The notes under the pieces: generated by a model
The model's input: the letters and a program-made list of their open reading frames with translations, nothing else
What the model was told of the DNA's origin: nothing
Databases searched by the model: none
Source: Cupriavidus gilardii
GTDB taxonomy: Bacteria; Pseudomonadota; Gammaproteobacteria; Burkholderiales; Burkholderiaceae
Direction of reading: 5' to 3'
NCBI RefSeq assembly: GCF_013314895.1
Contig: NZ_JABTYE010000007.1
Location: forward strand, 1 to 64,000
Length of the DNA stretch: 64,000 nucleotides
Made by a program: the position numbers and the translations under genes
Part shown: piece by piece, positions 36,045-45,120 of the stretch
How positions within the stretch are numbered: position 1 is the first letter of the stretch
Layout: every line of letters starts with the position of its first letter

Positions 36045-37325
36045 ATGCCCGCCATTCCACGCGACGCGCCCGGGGACCATAGCCTGGCCTTGCTTGCCGA
36101 CCCCTATCGCTTCATCGCCAAACGTTGCCGCGCCCTGCAAACCGATGTCTTCGAAACCCGCCTGCTGCTGCGTCGGACCCTGTGCATGACCGGACCCGAG
36201 GCGGCCGCGCTGTTCTACGACCCGCGCCGGTTCCAGCGTGGCGGTGCCGCGCCCGAGCCGCTGCGCGCGACGCTGTTCGGCAAGGGCGGCGTGCAGACAC
36301 TCGACGGCGACGCGCACCGGATGCGCAAGGCCCTGTTCATGCACGCGACGGCGCCCGAGCGCATCGCGCCGTTGTGCGACGCAGTCGCGCAGCAATGGCT
36401 GTTGTCCGCCCGGGCCTGGTCCGATGGCCAGCCGATCGCGCTCTACGACGCACTGCATCCGCTGCTGACCCGCGCGGTATGCAGCTGGGCCAGCGTGCCG
36501 TTGCGCGAACATGAGGTCGCGCCCCGCTGCCAGCAGTTGACCGCGTTGTTCGATCAGGCCGCGGCACCCGGGCTGGGGCATTTCCGCTCCCGGCGCGCGC
36601 GCGACCGCGTCGAGGCGTGGCTGTCGCGGCTGATCGACCAGGCCCGGGCAGGCCAGATCGAGATTCTCGAACACACGCCGATGCACACCGTGGCCTGGCA
36701 CCACGATGCGGACGGCCAGCTGATGCCGCCGCGCATCGCCGCCGTGGAACTGGCGAACCTGCTGCGCCCGACCGTGGCGGTGTCCGTCTTCATCGTGTTC
36801 GTCGCGCACGCCCTGCACCTGCATCCGCAATGCCGCGAGCGCCTGCAGCAAGGCGATCCGGCCTATCTCGACGCCTTCGTGCAGGAGGTGCGCCGCTGGT
36901 ATCCGTTCTTCCCGGCGGTGGTGGCGCGGGTGCGCGAAGACTTCGAATGGAAGGGCTATCGCTTTCCCCGCGGCCGGCGCGTGATGCTGGACCTGTACGG
37001 CACCAACCGCGATCCGCGCAGCTGGGACGACCCCGAATCCTTCGCACCGGAGCGCTTCCTCGCCCGTGCGCCGACGCCGTTCGACTTCATTCCGCAGGGC
37101 GGCGCGCAGGCAGCCGACCATCATCGCTGTCCCGGCGAGGGCATTACCGTGGCACTGATGAAGCAGGCGGTGCAGTTCCTGCTGCGCGGGCTGCGCTACA
37201 CGGTGCCGCAGCAGGACCTGACGCTGGACTTCGCCCGCCTGCCGGCCCTGCCGCGCGACCGCATGGTGATTCGCGACGTGCGGCTGGTGCACCGGCGATC
37301 CGGCGCTGCTACTGCCGGATCGTGA
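36045..37325 (+). CDS. CYP152-type cytochrome P450 fatty-acid peroxygenase
   Basis: This 426-residue P450 uses hydrogen peroxide rather than a reductase chain to hydroxylate fatty acids. The haem cysteine is C362 in HHRCPGEG, the ExxR motif is EVRR (281-284), and the fatty-acid carboxylate anchor is R241-P242 in NLLRPTVAV. These are the CYP152 hallmarks of P450-BSbeta and P450-SPalpha. The residue equivalent to position 85 is Gln84 in GGVQTLDG. OleT decarboxylases have His there and BSbeta has Gln, so hydroxylation is favoured over alkene formation. The stop overlaps the end of the DUF748 gene by 17 bp (convergent). Confidence 0.92.
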   Translation: MPAIPRDAPGDHSLALLADPYRFIAKRCRALQTDVFETRLLLRRTLCMTGPEAAALFYDPRRFQRGGAAPEPLRATLFGKGGVQTLDGDAHRMRKALFMHATAPERIAPLCDAVAQQWLLSARAWSDGQPIALYDALHPLLTRAVCSWASVPLREHEVAPRCQQLTALFDQAAAPGLGHFRSRRARDRVEAWLSRLIDQARAGQIEILEHTPMHTVAWHHDADGQLMPPRIAAVELANLLRPTVAVSVFIVFVAHALHLHPQCRERLQQGDPAYLDAFVQEVRRWYPFFPAVVARVREDFEWKGYRFPRGRRVMLDLYGTNRDPRSWDDPESFAPERFLARAPTPFDFIPQGGAQAADHHRCPGEGITVALMKQAVQFLLRGLRYTVPQQDLTLDFARLPALPRDRMVIRDVRLVHRRSGAATAGS

Positions 37326-40300
37326 AGTCGACGCGGTTCGGCGAGCCCTTGTCCTTGATGCCCTCGGTATCGAGCTTCGGCGCCGTCAGGAACAGGCGCG
37401 CTTCGGGCACCTTGCCCTCGCGTTCGAGCGCCTGCTTGACCGTCAGCGCGCGACGCTCGGCCAGTTGCCGCAAGCCGCCCTCGGTGACAGGCGCGTTCTG
37501 CAGCAGCAGCGCCTCCATCTCGGCGGTGGGCAGCGACTTCGCCATGCCGATCAGATTGCGCGGCTTCTTGATCGACGAGCGCTTGTAGACCGCCTCGAGG
37601 TACTTCGGATACTCCTGCGGGCTGACCGTCACCTTGGCGCCCTGCTCGTCGTCCTCGTCGTCGGCCGCACGCTGCTCGCGCGCCGATTGCCGCAGTTCGC
37701 GCACCTTCTGCTCTGCCACCAGCTCGTCCAGCCAGGCCCGGCGCGCGCCCGCGGCGTCGGTGGCCGGATCGATGCGGCCGGTGATCTCGAGCCGCAGCCC
37801 CGGCCGATCGTTCAGCGCCTTGCCCAGCGTCTCGACCTTCTTGCGCCCTGCCTCGGTCAGATTGGCCGAACCCGGCGCGAACTCGACGTAGCCCAGTTCG
37901 TCGCCCCCGCCGAAGGCCGAGGCGATCAGCGAGAACGGCGAGGTGATGGCCTTGGTCAGCAGATTGACGATCACGCGCATGATCACGCCGCCGATGCTGA
38001 ATTCGGGGTCCGACAGCGAGCCCGATACCGGCAGGTTGACATCGATCACGCCATTGCGGTCCTTCAGCAGCGAGACCGCAAGCAGCACCGGCAGCTTGGT
38101 CGCGGTGGGGCTGTCGACCTTGTCGCCGAAGGTCAGCTGATCCAGGAACAGATGGTTGCTGGCGTTCAGATGGCCGTTCTCGATCTTGTAGGCGACGTCG
38201 ACCGTCATCTTGCCCTTGGTGATCGGATAGCCCGCGTACTTGGTCGCATAGGGTGTCAGCCGCGTCAGCTCGACGCCCGCAGCCTTGGCCGCGATATCGA
38301 GATAGAGCTGCTCGCCGAGCGGGTTGAGCTTGCCGCTGATCGTCACCGGCGCATCGTCGTCGAGCCGGCCCTCGAGCACCAGGTCCGCCGGCGTCGGATC
38401 GCCGGTCGACACCTTCGAGATCGCGCCGTGCATGCCGGTCAGGTTGGCCGTGTAGTTCGGCTTGACGAAGAAGTCGGAGAAGTTGATGTTGCCCTTGTCG
38501 ATCTTGACGCCGCCGATGCGGATCTGCGGACCGGCCGCGGTGCCCTTGGCCGAAGCCGCCGCCGGCGCCGAGGCGCTGGCGACCGTCGCCGGAGCGGACT
38601 GCGCGGCAGGGCCGCTGGCCGGTGCCGGCGCGGCATTGGCCTGCGTCAGGCTGGTGGTCGGTGCAGGCTGGCCCTGCTGCGCGCCGCCGGAAACCACGTC
38701 CTGCAGATTCAGCCGGCCGTTCGCGTTCAGGATCACGCGTGCATAGAAGTCGTTCAGCGCGATCTGGCCCAGCGCCAGCCGCAACGGCCCCTTGCTGTCG
38801 TCCATGTGGAAGTCGATGCCGCTGAGCCCCAGCGAGCGCCAGCGGATGAAGTCCTCGCCGTTCAGGCGATCGACGGTGCGCACATTGCTCAGCTGCGCGG
38901 TGCCGGCGAAGGTCGCCGCCACCGGCTTGCCGCTCGGCACCGAGACGGCGAGCTTGCCGTTGACGGTGGCGTTGCCCGCGCGCAGCGCGGCGTTGAAGCG
39001 ATCGGCGAGATAAGGCTGGAACGGCGTCAGATCCAGCTGCTTCGCGTCGACGCGCATCTGCAGCGCCGGCAGCGTCGGCTGCACGGCGCCGTCCAGCGTC
39101 AGCACGCCGCGACGGCCGGATTCGGCCTTGACCTTCAGCGCAATCGGCGCGGCGGCGAGCGGCCAGCGCACGGCGCCGGTCTTGACGTCGATGCCGCGCA
39201 GCTGGTGCACCACCGGGCGGTTGCCGTTGGCCCCCGCCGGCTGATAGTCGGTCAGCCGCAGCTTGCCGCCGTCGATCGCAACACTGCCGACCTCGACCTG
39301 CCAGGGCTTGGCGGGGGCCGCTGCCCCAGCGTTGGTGCGCGGCGCGGGCTGCGCGCGTTTCGCGCTGGCGGCGCGCGACTGCGCCACCCAGATGCGCGAG
39401 GTCTCGACCAGTTCGCCGCGATGGTCGCGCACCGCGGCAATTTGCGGGTTGGCGATGCCGACCTGCCCCACCTTCAGCGACTGCGCGGCCAGATCGAAGC
39501 TCAAGCCGTCGAGCGTCAGCTTGTCTGCGGTCAGCAGGGGCAGCTTGTCGCCGACCAGATCGCCGCGCTGGCGGGCGCGTTGCTCGCGACGCCTGGCGCC
39601 GGCCTCGTCGGACGGTGCGGCGGCAACGCGCGGCGTCGTGGCGGGGTCGCGCAAGGCCACATGGACGCCGCTCATGGTCACGCGCGAATTCTCCAGCGAC
39701 AGCGCAAACACGGGGGCCGCCCACGACATCCGGTAGTTCAGCTCGGCGTCGAGCGCGGATTGTCCCAACTGGACCCGCAGTTCGGCCGGGAACCAGGCGG
39801 CGAAGGTCTGCGGCTGCAGGCCGTTGGTTCGCAGCGTGCCGGCCAGCGTGCCGTCACGCAGCGACAGCGCGCCCTGATGCGCGATGGTTTGCCCGTCGGC
39901 AACCGCCAGCGTGGCGTCGAGCCTGGCCGGCTTGTCGCTGTCGCCGGACAAGCCATCGACCTGTACGTCGATCGGCCCGAGCGCCAGCGTGCCGGGGCCC
40001 GAGAAGGCCGCCTCGTCGCGCAGCGTCACGCGGGCCTGCTTCAACGCGATGCGGTCGATGGTGTAGCGCCACGGCCTGGCGTCGCTGGGGCGCTGTGCCG
40101 CCTGTGCTGCAACCGGGGCCGAGGCGGCCGGTGCGGAGGCGGAAGCCAGCGGGACCGAAGCGGATGGGGTAGCGGATGCGGTTGCCGCGGCCGACGCGGC
40201 TGCCGGGGCCGATGCGGCTGCCGCCGGGGCGGCCGGTTTCGCCGCTGCCGTTGCCGCTGGCGTTGCCCGCGGCAGGAAAGCCGTGGCCAGATCCAGCGTG

Positions 40301-41319
40301 CCATCGGCGCGCCGCAGCGCACGCGCGTCCAGACCGTCCAGCGTCACGCCGCGCAGATGGATCAGACTGTCGGCCGGCGCCAGCCGCGCGATATCGACCG
40401 TCAGCTTGCCGGCCTGCAGCAGCGGCGTGCCATCGCGCTTGCGGATATCGGCCTCGCGCAGAGACGCGGTGCCGGACACCTCGATCTGCTGCTGGTCCTG
40501 CTGCTGGCGAAAGCTCACCACCAGCCGCGTATCGAGCTTGCCTGCCTTGACTTCGGCATCGGTCAGCCGCGGCGCGAACGGCATGAAACGCACCAGATCC
40601 AGCCCATCCAGATCGAGGTTCAGCTTCGCTTCGCGCGCATCGGCAAACGGCAGCATGGTGCCGCTGACTGCCAGCGGCGAGCCGTTGATATGGGCGCTGA
40701 TGCTCGGCTGCGTGACGATATTGACGTCGTGCGGCAGATTGGACAGGAACGGCAGCGTGACGGTCAGATGGTCGACCTTCTGGGTCTCGCCGAGCATCTT
40801 GTCTTCGAACCGCAGCGAGCTGCCGGTCAGCGCGATGTTGTTGATCGAGAAGCGGGCCGGTTCGCCGTCGTCCGGGCTCTTGGGCCTGGCGGCCAGCCGG
40901 TCGCGAATATCGTCGAAGCTCAGCCGGCCATCGGCTTCGCGCACCACGTGCACGGCGAGCCGATCGATATGCACGGCGTCGACCACCGGGGCGAGCCGCC
41001 ACAGCGACGCGATCGACGCGTCGATATCGGCCGAACCCAGCGTCAGCATCGGCGTGGTGCCGTCCGGCTCGAAGATCGTGATATCGCCGACTGTCGCGGC
41101 CAGCGAAAACGGCCGCACCTGCGCGGCGCCGATCGTCACCTTGCGCCCCAGCGCCTCGCTGGCCTGGCTCGCCGCCAGCGAGCGGATCAGCGGCGGTCCG
41201 CCAAAGTACCCGGCCAGACCGAAAATCGCCACTGCCGCCGCAATGCCGCCCGCCACGCGCAGGCCCGTACGCCGGCGCGGCGTCGCGGTGGCGGCCTGCA
41301 TCGAAATCTTGAATGCCAT
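37309..41319 (-). CDS. Large DUF748/AsmA-like envelope protein
   Basis: This 1336-residue protein has an N-terminal membrane anchor (about 18-40, TGLRVAGGIAAAVAIFGLAGYFGG) followed by a very long periplasmic part of beta-rich repeats. It contains two DUF748-type blocks, an Ala/Ser/Pro-rich linker of about 60 residues and a shorter Ala/Pro-rich linker. Near the C-terminus (about 1190-1250), FAPGSANLTEAGRKKVETLG resembles an OmpA-like peptidoglycan-associating segment. DUF748 proteins are related to AsmA/TamB-type bridging proteins thought to carry lipid between membranes. The ATG at 41319 gives a clean anchor start. Confidence 0.85.
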   Translation of the reverse strand: MAFKISMQAATATPRRRTGLRVAGGIAAAVAIFGLAGYFGGPPLIRSLAASQASEALGRKVTIGAAQVRPFSLAATVGDITIFEPDGTTPMLTLGSADIDASIASLWRLAPVVDAVHIDRLAVHVVREADGRLSFDDIRDRLAARPKSPDDGEPARFSINNIALTGSSLRFEDKMLGETQKVDHLTVTLPFLSNLPHDVNIVTQPSISAHINGSPLAVSGTMLPFADAREAKLNLDLDGLDLVRFMPFAPRLTDAEVKAGKLDTRLVVSFRQQQDQQQIEVSGTASLREADIRKRDGTPLLQAGKLTVDIARLAPADSLIHLRGVTLDGLDARALRRADGTLDLATAFLPRATPAATAAAKPAAPAAAASAPAAASAAATASATPSASVPLASASAPAASAPVAAQAAQRPSDARPWRYTIDRIALKQARVTLRDEAAFSGPGTLALGPIDVQVDGLSGDSDKPARLDATLAVADGQTIAHQGALSLRDGTLAGTLRTNGLQPQTFAAWFPAELRVQLGQSALDAELNYRMSWAAPVFALSLENSRVTMSGVHVALRDPATTPRVAAAPSDEAGARRREQRARQRGDLVGDKLPLLTADKLTLDGLSFDLAAQSLKVGQVGIANPQIAAVRDHRGELVETSRIWVAQSRAASAKRAQPAPRTNAGAAAPAKPWQVEVGSVAIDGGKLRLTDYQPAGANGNRPVVHQLRGIDVKTGAVRWPLAAAPIALKVKAESGRRGVLTLDGAVQPTLPALQMRVDAKQLDLTPFQPYLADRFNAALRAGNATVNGKLAVSVPSGKPVAATFAGTAQLSNVRTVDRLNGEDFIRWRSLGLSGIDFHMDDSKGPLRLALGQIALNDFYARVILNANGRLNLQDVVSGGAQQGQPAPTTSLTQANAAPAPASGPAAQSAPATVASASAPAAASAKGTAAGPQIRIGGVKIDKGNINFSDFFVKPNYTANLTGMHGAISKVSTGDPTPADLVLEGRLDDDAPVTISGKLNPLGEQLYLDIAAKAAGVELTRLTPYATKYAGYPITKGKMTVDVAYKIENGHLNASNHLFLDQLTFGDKVDSPTATKLPVLLAVSLLKDRNGVIDVNLPVSGSLSDPEFSIGGVIMRVIVNLLTKAITSPFSLIASAFGGGDELGYVEFAPGSANLTEAGRKKVETLGKALNDRPGLRLEITGRIDPATDAAGARRAWLDELVAEQKVRELRQSAREQRAADDEDDEQGAKVTVSPQEYPKYLEAVYKRSSIKKPRNLIGMAKSLPTAEMEALLLQNAPVTEGGLRQLAERRALTVKQALEREGKVPEARLFLTAPKLDTEGIKDKGSPNRVDFTIRQ

Positions 41320-41675
41320 GTCGTCCCGAAGAAATTGACCCCCAAAGCCGCACGCGCCCGGCGGTTTCGCCTTGCCGTCATCGCGGCTTCGCCCTCCCGA
41401 TGCACGTCCTGGGTCCAGTTGTGCTCTGGATCCCACTTTTTTGGGCATTATGGTAATGCTTCATGACAGTGCGCGGGGGATTATTGCGACCGGCGCGTCG
41501 GCGGGGGCCTGTCCGATCTGGTATCGTTTCGCCTTTGCGAAGCGTTCCGTCGCATGCCCGAGGCTCACCCGCCTCTGGCTCTGCCTCTCTCCCGCGCTGT
41601 ACCCGCCGGCCGTACCCTCACACTTACCCGTGTTAGCGCGCTTCGCATGCGATCTCTTCCATGCGAGTTTCCTCA
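41320..41675. other. Divergent gap before the MHS transporter
   Basis: A 356-bp gap between divergent starts. The only AT-rich block is near 41435-41460 (an ACTTTTTTGGGC stretch), the likely promoter area. I see no clear hexamer pair, repeat or small gene. Confidence 0.35.
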
Positions 41676-42989
41676 ATGTCCACCACCAGCAGTACTGTTG
41701 GCGCCGGCGGCGCGTCGCTCGAGCGCGCCGCGCGCCCGCTGACCGGCCAGGATTACAAGACCCTGTCCCTCGCCGCCCTCGGCGGCGCCCTCGAGTTCTA
41801 CGACTTCATCATCTTCGTCTTCTTCGCCACCGTGATCGGGCAGCTGTTCTTCCCGCCCTCGATTCCGGACTGGCTGCGCCAGCTGCAGACCTTCGGCATC
41901 TTCGCGGCCGGCTATCTGGCCCGTCCGCTGGGCGGCATCATCATGGCGCACTTCGGCGACCTGCTCGGGCGCAAGAAGATGTTCACGCTGTCGATCCTGT
42001 TGATGTCGGTGCCCACGCTGCTGATGGGCCTGCTGCCGACGTACCATGCGATCGGCCTGCTGGCGCCGGTCGCGCTGCTGCTGCTGCGCGTGCTGCAGGG
42101 CGCGGCGGTCGGCGGCGAGGTGCCGGGCGCCTGGGTCTTCGTCTCGGAACACGTGCCCAGCCGCCACGTCGGCTATGCCTGCGGCACGCTGACGGCCGGC
42201 CTGACCGCCGGCATCCTGCTGGGCTCGCTGGTCGCGACCGGCATCAATACGATCTTCACGCCGGAGCAGCTGACCGACTGGGGCTGGCGCGTGCCGTTCC
42301 TGCTCGGCGGCGTGTTCGGCATCGCGTCGATGTATCTGCGCCGCTGGCTGCATGAAACGCCGGTGTTTGCCGAACTGCAGCGCAAGAAGGCGCTGGCCGC
42401 GGAAATGCCGCTGAAGGCGGTGGTGCGCGATCACCGCGGCGCGGTGGCGGTGTCGATGCTGCTGACGTGGATGCTGTCGGCCGGCATCGTGGTCGTGATC
42501 CTGATGACGCCGACCTTCCTGCAGAAGCTCTACGGCTTCGACGCGCGCACGGCGCTGGTTGCCAACAGCGTGGCGACGCTGTGCCTGTCGATCGGCTGCG
42601 TGGTGGCCGGCGCGCTGGCCGACCGCATCGGCGCCCGCCGCACGCTGTTCTTCGGCGGCCTGTTCCTGGCCGTCAGCAGCTACCTGTTCTACACGGTGAT
42701 CCATCACCGCCCCGACCTGCTGCTGCCGCTCTATGCGCTGGCCGGCTTCGCGGTGGGGACCATCGGCGCGGTGCCGTTCGTGCTGGTCAACGCCTTCCCG
42801 GCGCATGTCCGCTTCTCGGGCCTGTCGTTCTCGTACAACCTGTCGTATGCGATCTTCGGCGGGCTGACGCCGATGGCGGTGACGCTGATGCTCAAGAACG
42901 ATCCGCTGGCTCCGGCCCACTATGTCGTCGCGCTGTGCGCGCTGGGCATGGTGACCGCGCTGTTCGCGCGCAAGTCCACGAAACTGTAA
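41676..42989 (+). CDS. MHS-family MFS transporter (ProP/KgtP-like)
   Basis: This 437-residue, 12-helix symporter belongs to the metabolite:H+ symporter family. ALGGALEFYDFIIFVFFATVIG in helix 1 and FGDLLGRKKMFTLSILLM after helix 2 are the family signatures, with ETPVFAELQRKKAL in the central loop (MHS pattern). Family substrates include proline/betaine, alpha-ketoglutarate, citrate and aromatic acids. The ATG at 41676 or at 41661 could start translation; neither has a strong ribosome binding site. It is divergent from the DUF748 gene and convergent with the esterase. Confidence 0.88.
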   Translation: MSTTSSTVGAGGASLERAARPLTGQDYKTLSLAALGGALEFYDFIIFVFFATVIGQLFFPPSIPDWLRQLQTFGIFAAGYLARPLGGIIMAHFGDLLGRKKMFTLSILLMSVPTLLMGLLPTYHAIGLLAPVALLLLRVLQGAAVGGEVPGAWVFVSEHVPSRHVGYACGTLTAGLTAGILLGSLVATGINTIFTPEQLTDWGWRVPFLLGGVFGIASMYLRRWLHETPVFAELQRKKALAAEMPLKAVVRDHRGAVAVSMLLTWMLSAGIVVVILMTPTFLQKLYGFDARTALVANSVATLCLSIGCVVAGALADRIGARRTLFFGGLFLAVSSYLFYTVIHHRPDLLLPLYALAGFAVGTIGAVPFVLVNAFPAHVRFSGLSFSYNLSYAIFGGLTPMAVTLMLKNDPLAPAHYVVALCALGMVTALFARKSTKL

Positions 42990-43047
42990 CCAGGCTGCGA
43001 GGAAGTGGGGCCCTGTGCCCCGCCTTTTGCCCGTCCGGGCCGGCGCG

Positions 43048-44241
43048 TCAGCGGCGATGCTCGCGGAAGAACTCCCACATCAGCATGCTGGCCGCCGGCC
43101 CGGTGTCGCTGTGATAGCGATAGGCAGGATCGCCGCCGCTCCAGGCATGGCCCAGCCCGGCCACTTCGCATAGCTGCACGAGATCGCGGCGCGCGTAGCC
43201 GAAGCGGGACTCGAGGTAGTGGCCGGCGGGCATGTCGGGCGAATCGCCTTCACCATGCGCGCCGCCGCGCTCATGCCCGGTCGGAGCGGCCGCCCCGCGC
43301 GCCGGCTCACCGTTGCGCCGCCCGCCCTCGACGCGGTCCGGCAAGCGGTTGTAGGCCAGAAACTGCCGCGCCAGCAGGCGCGCATTGACCGGGTGCACCA
43401 CCTCGTCGTCCATGCCGTGCAGGATCAGCGCCGGCATCGGCTTGCCCGCCAGCGCGACACCGGCTGCATCGAGCAAGGCAGCAGGCTCGGCACGCGAGCC
43501 CTGCTGCATCGCCCGCAGACCGGCCCGCGCCGAATCGGCGGCACCGACCACCACACCGGAATGCAGGCCGACCGCGGCGATCTTGTCCGGATAGCGCAAG
43601 GCCACCACGGCCGCCATCGCGGCGCCCGCCGACAAACCCGCCAGATAGACCCGCTCGGGGCAGATATCGCGCCGCAGTGCCAGCGCATCGATCAGCGCGG
43701 CGATCGCCTGGGCTTCGCGCGCGCCTTCGCTGGCGGCGAGGTCGAACCATTGCCAGCAGCGCTGCAATTGCCGGCGCAGCGGCTGTTCGGCGTAGGCGAC
43801 CAGGAAACCCTCGCGCTCGGCCAGCGCGTTCATGCGCGTGCCGGCGGCGAAGTCTTCGGCGGTCTGCCGGCAGCCATGCAGCATCACCACCAGCGGCAGC
43901 GGCCCGGTGTGCCGGCGCGAGGGCTCATAGAGCCAGTAGCTGAGCTGCGATACCAGTTCGCCGGCCATTGCCGGCAGCTTCAGGCGCCGCTGCGACCACT
44001 GGCCCGGCAACGGGCCCGCGGGCAGCGCCACTGGCGGCGGTACCCGCGTGCGGGCCGCAGGCGCTGCAGAGCCCCGACGGTCCAGGCGATCGAGCCAGCT
44101 GCCAAGGTGACGCGCCGACTGCTGGGGCAACGTGCCGAGCTGCCGCCACGGATGCCGCCAATTTCCCATCAAGCTTCTTGCCATGCGCGGATTGGGGAAG
44201 CGTGCGAACGCTCCCGGTTCATTTTTGCTGCGTTGCAGCAT
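43048..44241 (-). CDS. PHB-depolymerase-type esterase (LpqC family)
   Basis: This 397-residue alpha/beta hydrolase of the esterase_phb class has LHGCRQTAEDFAAGTRMN (121-138) with the oxyanion region, nucleophile S204 in AGLSAGAAM, an acid residue in HGMDDEVVHP (D278/D279) and H365 in GLGHAWSGG. No signal peptide is seen, so it may act inside the cell on polyhydroxybutyrate granules or on soluble esters. A Gly/Arg/His insertion (about 304-337, RVEGGRRNGEPARG...) lies between the Asp and His regions. The start is uncertain: Met25 would remove the basic leader. Confidence 0.86.
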   Translation of the reverse strand: MLQRSKNEPGAFARFPNPRMARSLMGNWRHPWRQLGTLPQQSARHLGSWLDRLDRRGSAAPAARTRVPPPVALPAGPLPGQWSQRRLKLPAMAGELVSQLSYWLYEPSRRHTGPLPLVVMLHGCRQTAEDFAAGTRMNALAEREGFLVAYAEQPLRRQLQRCWQWFDLAASEGAREAQAIAALIDALALRRDICPERVYLAGLSAGAAMAAVVALRYPDKIAAVGLHSGVVVGAADSARAGLRAMQQGSRAEPAALLDAAGVALAGKPMPALILHGMDDEVVHPVNARLLARQFLAYNRLPDRVEGGRRNGEPARGAAAPTGHERGGAHGEGDSPDMPAGHYLESRFGYARRDLVQLCEVAGLGHAWSGGDPAYRYHSDTGPAASMLMWEFFREHRR

Positions 44242-44386
44242 AGCACATGGAAATCAACGCATTTGGCTTACCAATGTAGGACAGTGACTGACAGCACACC
44301 GGCAATCGGCTCGCTATGGTTTCGCCATGGCAAACGGGCAGCCCGCCCGCAGCCGCCGTTCGAGGCGACCTCGATACCGGTATCTC

Positions 44387-44935
44387 ATGCGGAACTCGCT
44401 TTTGAATTCGTTGCCCCACCCGTGGCGCGCCGCCGCGCTGATCGCCTGCGCATCGTGGCCCGCGGTGGCCCAGCACGGCAACGCCGCCGCGTCGACCACG
44501 GCGCCATCGAGCATGTCGGCGCTGGCCCGGCTGCTGGTCGGCGTGGCCGATGGCCGGCCGACCGGCATGAATGGCGTCACGCGGCTCACCGGTACCGGAA
44601 GCAGTACCGACGTGGCGCTCGGCAGCGCCTGCCAGGAGCTGACGCGTTCCGGCCCGATCCTGCTCGATACCGCCACGCGCCTGGACGGCTGCCGCGGCGA
44701 ACGCGGCAAGCGCGTGATCTTCCATCTGAACCTGGTCCGCTTCGACGCCTCCCGCGAGGGCACCGCGGCCTTCATGGCCAGCGCCACACCGGCTCTGGTG
44801 CGCGGCATCTGCCGCAATCCGGATGTGCCGGTGCTGGGCCGCCTCGGCATCGCGCTGGTGTTCCGCTACACCGGCATCGGCGACCGGCCGGTCGGCGAAA
44901 TTTCGATCGCGCCCGGCCGCTGCGAACAGGATTGA
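44387..44935 (+). CDS. Secreted protein of unknown function with four mature cysteines
   Basis: This 182-residue protein is not recognised. A signal peptide runs from MRNSLLNSLPHPWRAAALI to a likely AVA-QH cleavage. The mature part has four Cys (SACQELT, DGCRGERG, RGICRNPD, GRCEQD), an even number that suits disulphides in the periplasm. It looks compact and beta-rich near the end (LGIALVFRYTGIGDRPVGEISIAPG). It lies 185 bp upstream of the hybrid kinase on the same strand, so a link to that sensor is possible but unproven. Confidence 0.65.
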   Translation: MRNSLLNSLPHPWRAAALIACASWPAVAQHGNAAASTTAPSSMSALARLLVGVADGRPTGMNGVTRLTGTGSSTDVALGSACQELTRSGPILLDTATRLDGCRGERGKRVIFHLNLVRFDASREGTAAFMASATPALVRGICRNPDVPVLGRLGIALVFRYTGIGDRPVGEISIAPGRCEQD

Positions 44936-45120
44936 CCGCGGCATCGGATTGCGGGCAACGCGTCCGATAGAACACCGTCCGCGTCGAACTGCGATAGTCG
45001 CAGCATGGCGCATTGGCTAGATTCCTCCGCTTCACTGTGTCTGCGCGGAGGTCGCCTCGATGTCATCCCATCTTGCCAATCGCACGACGTGCATGGCGGC
45101 GACGATGCGCCGGCCGGCCG

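Noticed and set aside
36045..37325. Rubredoxin as redox partner of the P450
   Set aside because: The P450 has the CYP152 peroxygenase anchor residues and should use peroxide directly; the two genes are divergent, not co-transcribed.
37465..41466. A 1333-codon open frame on the plus strand opposite the DUF748 gene
   Set aside because: Its product is Arg/Gln/His-rich with no domain, and the minus strand carries a coherent anchored protein. Long antisense frames are expected at this GC content.
43007..43030. Terminator between the MHS transporter and esterase genes
   Set aside because: GGGGC and GCCCC with a following TTTT give only a 5-bp stem, too weak to list as a supported terminator.
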